A stretch of 16,169 bases of DNA from Chloroflexota bacterium (GTDB lineage: Bacteria > Chloroflexota > Dehalococcoidia > SM23-28-2 > RBG-16-64-32). The stretch is taken from positions 1 to 16,169 of the forward strand of contig VBEI01000131.1 of the NCBI GenBank assembly GCA_005882715.1, read 5' to 3'. Position numbers and translations under genes: made by a program. Under the pieces are notes generated by a model that had not been told where the DNA came from, did no database searches, and saw only the letters and a program-made list of their open reading frames with translations. Shown here piece by piece: positions 12,633 through 16,169 of this stretch (positions within the stretch are counted from its first letter, which is position 1; each line of letters opens with the position of its first letter).

Positions 12633-13334
12633 ATGACCGGAACGATTGTCGATATGCACGTTCACACCGTGCGCGGGGCGGCGGACTCATCCCTGACGCC
12701 GGACCAGCTGATCGAGGAGGCGCGCCGCATAGGGCTTACAGGCGTGAACATCAGCGAGCACGACAGGGTGTGGGAGCCGCATATTCTGGAAGAGTTCCGC
12801 GAGCGCAGCGGTCTGTTCGTGAGCCGGGGGATGGAGGTGTCGACGGACATGGGGCACATGATCGTAGTCGGGCTGGACCGCTACGTGGCGGGGATCCGAC
12901 GGACGGCCGAGCTCCGGCGGGTGCTGGACGAAGTGGGCGGGTTCATGATCGTGGCGCACCCGTTCCGGCACTTCTTCGACCCGATCCACTTCCGGCGGGA
13001 CGGCCGGCCGCCGTTTGAGATGACCCCGGAGGAAGCGGCCGAGCGCATGGCGGTGTTCAAGCTCGTCGATGAGATCGAGGTGGCGAACGGCGGGTCGACG
13101 CCGCGCGAGAACCAGTTCGCGCTGAAGGTGACGAAGGTGCTCGGGAAGCGAGGCATCGGGGCGAGCGATTGTCATTCGACGCAAGGGGTCGGGTACTACG
13201 TGACGGTATTCGAGGACGAGCTGCGGGACCAGGAGCACATGCTGGAGCAGCTGCGGGCGAGGCGATTTCACGCGGCGGAGGGGCTGCCGGCGGGTGAGCT
13301 TCGGCCATATTTGGAGGAACCGGCCAAGGCCTAA
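12633..13334 (+). CDS. PHP-domain metal-dependent phosphoesterase
   Basis: A 233-residue protein consisting of one PHP domain. The full metal-ligand set is visible: H9 and H11 (DMHVHT), E42-H43-D44 (SEHD), E68 (GMEVS), H75 (GHMIVVG), H109 (VAHPF), D179 and H181 (SDCHS). These residues bind two or three metal ions (often Mn, Zn or Fe) and hydrolyse a phosphoester. Related stand-alone proteins include YciV/TrpH-type nucleotide phosphatases, but the substrate here is undetermined. It follows ispE after 28 nt on the same strand, with its own putative -10 box, and precedes the DnaQ-DinG gene. Confidence 0.85.
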   Translation: MTGTIVDMHVHTVRGAADSSLTPDQLIEEARRIGLTGVNISEHDRVWEPHILEEFRERSGLFVSRGMEVSTDMGHMIVVGLDRYVAGIRRTAELRRVLDEVGGFMIVAHPFRHFFDPIHFRRDGRPPFEMTPEEAAERMAVFKLVDEIEVANGGSTPRENQFALKVTKVLGKRGIGASDCHSTQGVGYYVTVFEDELRDQEHMLEQLRARRFHAAEGLPAGELRPYLEEPAKA

Positions 13335-13391
13335 GAGTGGAGGCCTGAAGGCACTCCGATACAGTCGAATCGCCATCTAGACCATACGTTC

Positions 13392-13420
13392 TATACAGGC
13401 GCGGTTCTCGATGATAGAAT
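13392..13420 (+). promoter_or_regulatory. promoter of the DnaQ-DinG gene
   Basis: TATACA (13392-13397), 17-nt spacer, TAGAAT (13415-13420). The -10 box ends 10 nt before the TTG start at 13431, so the mRNA would have almost no leader. Confidence 0.5.
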
Positions 13421-13430
13421 TGGCGCCGAG

Positions 13431-16169
13431 TTGGGCACTACCTATGTCGCGCTGGACTTGGAGACCACGGGACTCGATCTCGAGAACGACGAGATCATCG
13501 AAGTCGGCGCGGTTCGCTTCAATGCTGACGGCGTCATCGATAGCTTTCAGACATTAACAAACCCCGGCCGCCTAATTTCACCGCCTGTCGTCGAGCTGAC
13601 GGGCATCACGGACGAGGCGGTCCGCTCAGCGCCGGCAATCTGGTCGGTCGCGCCCGCGCTCGAGGAATTTCTTGGGGACTCACCGGTCGTTGGCCAAAAT
13701 GTTCTCGGATTCGACATACAGTTCCTGCGTCGTGCCGGCGTACGCCACAGCGAAAGTGTGTACGACACGCACCTCCTGGCCGAAATGCTGCTGCCGGGGC
13801 TGGCGGACTATGGGCTCGCCGCGCTTTGCGAGCGTTTCGGGATAGCGCAGGAGGTGCGGCACCGCGCGGTCGCGGACGCTGAGGCTGCGCGGATGCTGTT
13901 CCTGGCGCTGCGAGAGCGGTGCGCCGCGCTCGCTCCCGAGGTACTTGGGCAGGTGGACCAATGGCTCGCGCTGACGACTTGGCCTTCCCGCCGGTTCTTT
14001 CGGGAGATTTCGGAAGTTGCGGTCGTGCGGGCATCAGGGACGTTGGGAAGCCACCGACAGCCGACGCATCCACCGGAGCCAATTTCGCCGAAGGGAAAGC
14101 CCTTGGCCGTGACGGAGGAGTTTGTGCTCTCGGCGCTGCGTTCGGCGGCGGACCACCCCGAGGTGTTCCCGGCGTTCGACCGGCGGCCGGAGCAGGAGAC
14201 GATGACGGCCGCGGTGATCGGAGCCTTGAACGCCGAGGGGCGGCTGATGGTTGAAGCCGGGACGGGAACGGGGAAGTCGCTGGCGTACTTGATACCGGCC
14301 GCTTGCCACGCCGTCGCGAACGGTGATCGCGTCGTCGTGTCGACGGCGACGATCAATCTGCAGGAGCAACTGCTGAAGAAGGACATTCCGGGTGTCCAGC
14401 GACTGCTGGACTGCCAGGAACAAGGAACAGGGACCTGGAACCAAGATGGGAGGGGGCACGAGGAGCAAGGAGCCAGGAGACAGAAGCCAGATAAGGTCAG
14501 GGCGTGTCAGCTCAAGGGACGACGGAACTACCTGTGCCTCAAGCGGTTCGATGCGTTGCGGTCTGTGGGGGTGATGAGCGATGAGGAGGCGATGCTGGCG
14601 GCGCGGATCGTGATCTGGCTCTCGCAGACAGAGACGGGTGATCGTGCTGAGTTGCGCCTATCGCAGGGCGAGGAGGCGGTCTGGCGGAGGTTGAGCGCCG
14701 ACGGCGCGGACTGCACGAGCAGCAACAGTCCGTATGTCGTCGAGGGAAGCTGCTTTCTGCAGAAGGCGCGACGGAAGGCGGAAGCGTCACACATCGTCGT
14801 CGTCAACCACTCGCTGCTGCTTTCCGACACGGCGTCTGGCGGGCGGGTTCTGCCCCCGTACACGCGGCTGGTTGTGGACGAAGCGCACCATCTGGAGGAC
14901 GAGGCGACGAGGCAGTTCGGCTTCAGCTCGGGCGAACGCGCGGTGTCGGAGCTACTCGAGCGGTGCGAGTCGCTGCCGGGGCAGATCCAGGCAGGGCTGC
15001 GCACGCTGGAGTCGGCGCTTGGACCGCATTCTGAGCTGACCGGCGTCGCGACGGAGCTGAGTCGGCGTTCGGGGGTGTCGCGCCAGCCGGTGCGCGATTG
15101 CTTCGGAGCGCTGGCTGCGTTCATGCGGCAGCACACGATCGAGGGGTTTGAGCGAGAGCAGCGGCTGCTCATCAACCGGGCGATGCGTGTGCAGCCGGAC
15201 TGGCCGGAGATCGAAATCGCGTGGGAGAACCTGCGGCTGGCGCTGAATCAGGTGACCGCGGGGCTGAAGCAGCTCGAACAGTCGCTGTCGGCGCCGGGCG
15301 CGGCCGAGATGCTGAACTACGAGCTCATCAGGGCAGAGGCAGACTCATTGCTCCAGGAGATGCAGGTAACGGCCCTCGGGCTGGCGGACGCGCTAGAGAA
15401 GGACGATCCGCAACGCATCGTCTGGCTCGAACGCGAGCGGTCCGACGGCAGCCTCGTGCTTTCATCGGTGCCGCTGGCGGTCGCAGGGCTACTAGGAGAG
15501 CATCTGTATAAGGGGCTGAGCACGCTGGTCCTTACGGGCGCGACGCTGCAGGCAGAGGGGTCATTTTCGTACTTACAAGAGCGCCTGGGATTGGCAGATG
15601 CGGACACGCTGGCGTTGGGATCTCCGTTCGACTACGGGCGGGCGGCGCTGGCCCTAGTCCCGCGAGACATGCCTGAACCCGAGTGGCCGGGATATATGGA
15701 GTCGCTCGCTCAGGCGGTCGCGGACCTCGTGCGGGCGTCGCAGGGCCGGGCCCTCGTGTTGTTCACGTCGCATGCGAGCCTCGGTGTGACGCATCAGCTG
15801 GTAGGGGAAATGTTGCGGGGCGAGGCGATCCAGGTCCTTGGGCAGGGCATCGACGGTTCGGCAAGGCAACTCGTGCGTGCGCTACAGTCGAACCCGAAGA
15901 CGGTCCTTCTGGGTACGGCGAGTTTCTGGGAGGGCGTGGACATACCGGGCGATGCGCTTTCGCTGCTTATCATCCCGCGGCTGCCATTCAGTGTGCCTTC
16001 GGACCCGGTATTTGCAGCGCGATCCGCGTTGTATGACCAGCCGTTCGAGCAGTACGCACTGCCGCAGGCCGTACTTCGCTTCAAGCAGGGGTGCGGACGG
16101 CTGATCCGGACGAAGACGGACCGGGGCGTGCTGGTGATCCTTGACCGGCGGATTGCCAGCCGTAAGTAC
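13431..16169 (+). CDS. dinG: DnaQ-like exonuclease / DinG-type helicase fusion (3' end outside window)
   Basis: 913 codons are visible and the gene runs off the window. Residues 1-165 are a DEDDh 3'-5' exonuclease with all catalytic residues: D9 and E11 (ALDLETTGLD), D95 (NVLGFD), H144 and D149 (HRAVADA). Residues about 245-913 are an XPD/DinG-like superfamily 2 helicase: Walker A AGTGTGKS (276-283), DEAH 483-486, and a final QGCGRLIRTKTDRG motif VI. It probably acts on DNA repair or recombination intermediates. Start TTG 13431 is the only suitable start beside the conserved YVALDLETTG. Two oddities: residues 328-354 are encoded by repeat DNA, and the presumed Fe-S ligands are C369, C428 and C441 with Ser at 433 where a Cys is expected. 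Confidence 0.92.
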   Translation, partial: MGTTYVALDLETTGLDLENDEIIEVGAVRFNADGVIDSFQTLTNPGRLISPPVVELTGITDEAVRSAPAIWSVAPALEEFLGDSPVVGQNVLGFDIQFLRRAGVRHSESVYDTHLLAEMLLPGLADYGLAALCERFGIAQEVRHRAVADAEAARMLFLALRERCAALAPEVLGQVDQWLALTTWPSRRFFREISEVAVVRASGTLGSHRQPTHPPEPISPKGKPLAVTEEFVLSALRSAADHPEVFPAFDRRPEQETMTAAVIGALNAEGRLMVEAGTGTGKSLAYLIPAACHAVANGDRVVVSTATINLQEQLLKKDIPGVQRLLDCQEQGTGTWNQDGRGHEEQGARRQKPDKVRACQLKGRRNYLCLKRFDALRSVGVMSDEEAMLAARIVIWLSQTETGDRAELRLSQGEEAVWRRLSADGADCTSSNSPYVVEGSCFLQKARRKAEASHIVVVNHSLLLSDTASGGRVLPPYTRLVVDEAHHLEDEATRQFGFSSGERAVSELLERCESLPGQIQAGLRTLESALGPHSELTGVATELSRRSGVSRQPVRDCFGALAAFMRQHTIEGFEREQRLLINRAMRVQPDWPEIEIAWENLRLALNQVTAGLKQLEQSLSAPGAAEMLNYELIRAEADSLLQEMQVTALGLADALEKDDPQRIVWLERERSDGSLVLSSVPLAVAGLLGEHLYKGLSTLVLTGATLQAEGSFSYLQERLGLADADTLALGSPFDYGRAALALVPRDMPEPEWPGYMESLAQAVADLVRASQGRALVLFTSHASLGVTHQLVGEMLRGEAIQVLGQGIDGSARQLVRALQSNPKTVLLGTASFWEGVDIPGDALSLLIIPRLPFSVPSDPVFAARSALYDQPFEQYALPQAVLRFKQGCGRLIRTKTDRGVLVILDRRIASRKY
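14410..14493 (+). repeat. heptanucleotide repeat tract D inside the dinG coding region
   Basis: About twelve 7-mers in two phases: GGAACAA, GGAACAG, GGACCTG, GAACCAA, then CGAGGAG, CAAGGAG, CCAGGAG, ACAGAAG. Translated in frame it gives a Gln/Gly/Glu/Arg-rich stretch (residues 328-354) between conserved QRLLD and VRACQLKGRRNYLC. It is the only repeat tract of the window within a gene and it keeps the frame open. Confidence 0.7.

Noticed and set aside
12687..13376. 229-codon minus-strand reading frame opposite the PHP gene
   Set aside because: Antisense to a gene with a full metal-ligand set. Its His/Arg/Pro-rich composition is typical of a shadow frame.

Overview
The window reads as a GC-rich bacterial chromosome segment, most likely Chloroflexota (Dehalococcoidia or a relative). 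This placement is inference. It rests on four things: a long Bacillus-type SRP RNA with an Alu domain, an F420/deazaflavin-type nitroreductase-family protein, a DnaQ-DinG fusion helicase, and a cell-wall (G5/3D) protein - ksgA - ispE gene order shared with Gram-positive lineages. Several genes appear to be leaderless. No tRNA, CRISPR array or intact insertion sequence was found.

Region by region. 1-4,860 is an accessory and partly decaying block. It holds an APH(9)-like phosphotransferase, a terpenoid-cyclase-fold protein broken by one frameshift in a T6 run, a Mth938-domain protein, a small aromatic-rich protein, a deazaflavin-dependent nitroreductase-family protein, a multiply frameshifted 'KHG'-motif hypothetical, a possible hicA relic, and a small CxxC protein. 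4,905-7,198 holds a PfkB sugar kinase (minus), a LuxR/NarL-type regulator with a degenerate receiver domain, and an unknown charged protein. 7,272-8,845 is a minus-strand pair, galU plus an unknown protein 5 nt downstream. 8,846-9,080 is a divergent promoter region with nested dyads. 9,081-13,334 is a plus-strand housekeeping run: SRP RNA (ffs), a G5/3D cell-wall protein, ksgA, ispE and a PHP-domain phosphoesterase. 13,431 to the window end is a DnaQ-DinG fusion helicase cut by the window edge.

The most unusual structure is a set of degenerate 7-bp-period repeat tracts. Clear ones lie at 1203-1237, 4855-4903, 5834-5903 and 10681-10708, all between genes. One more (14410-14493) lies in frame inside the helicase gene and adds about 27 low-complexity residues just before the iron-sulfur region. 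That helicase also has Ser where the third cluster-ligand Cys is expected. A second theme is a -10-like hexamer 6-10 nt upstream of at least six start codons with no Shine-Dalgarno, which suggests leaderless mRNAs.
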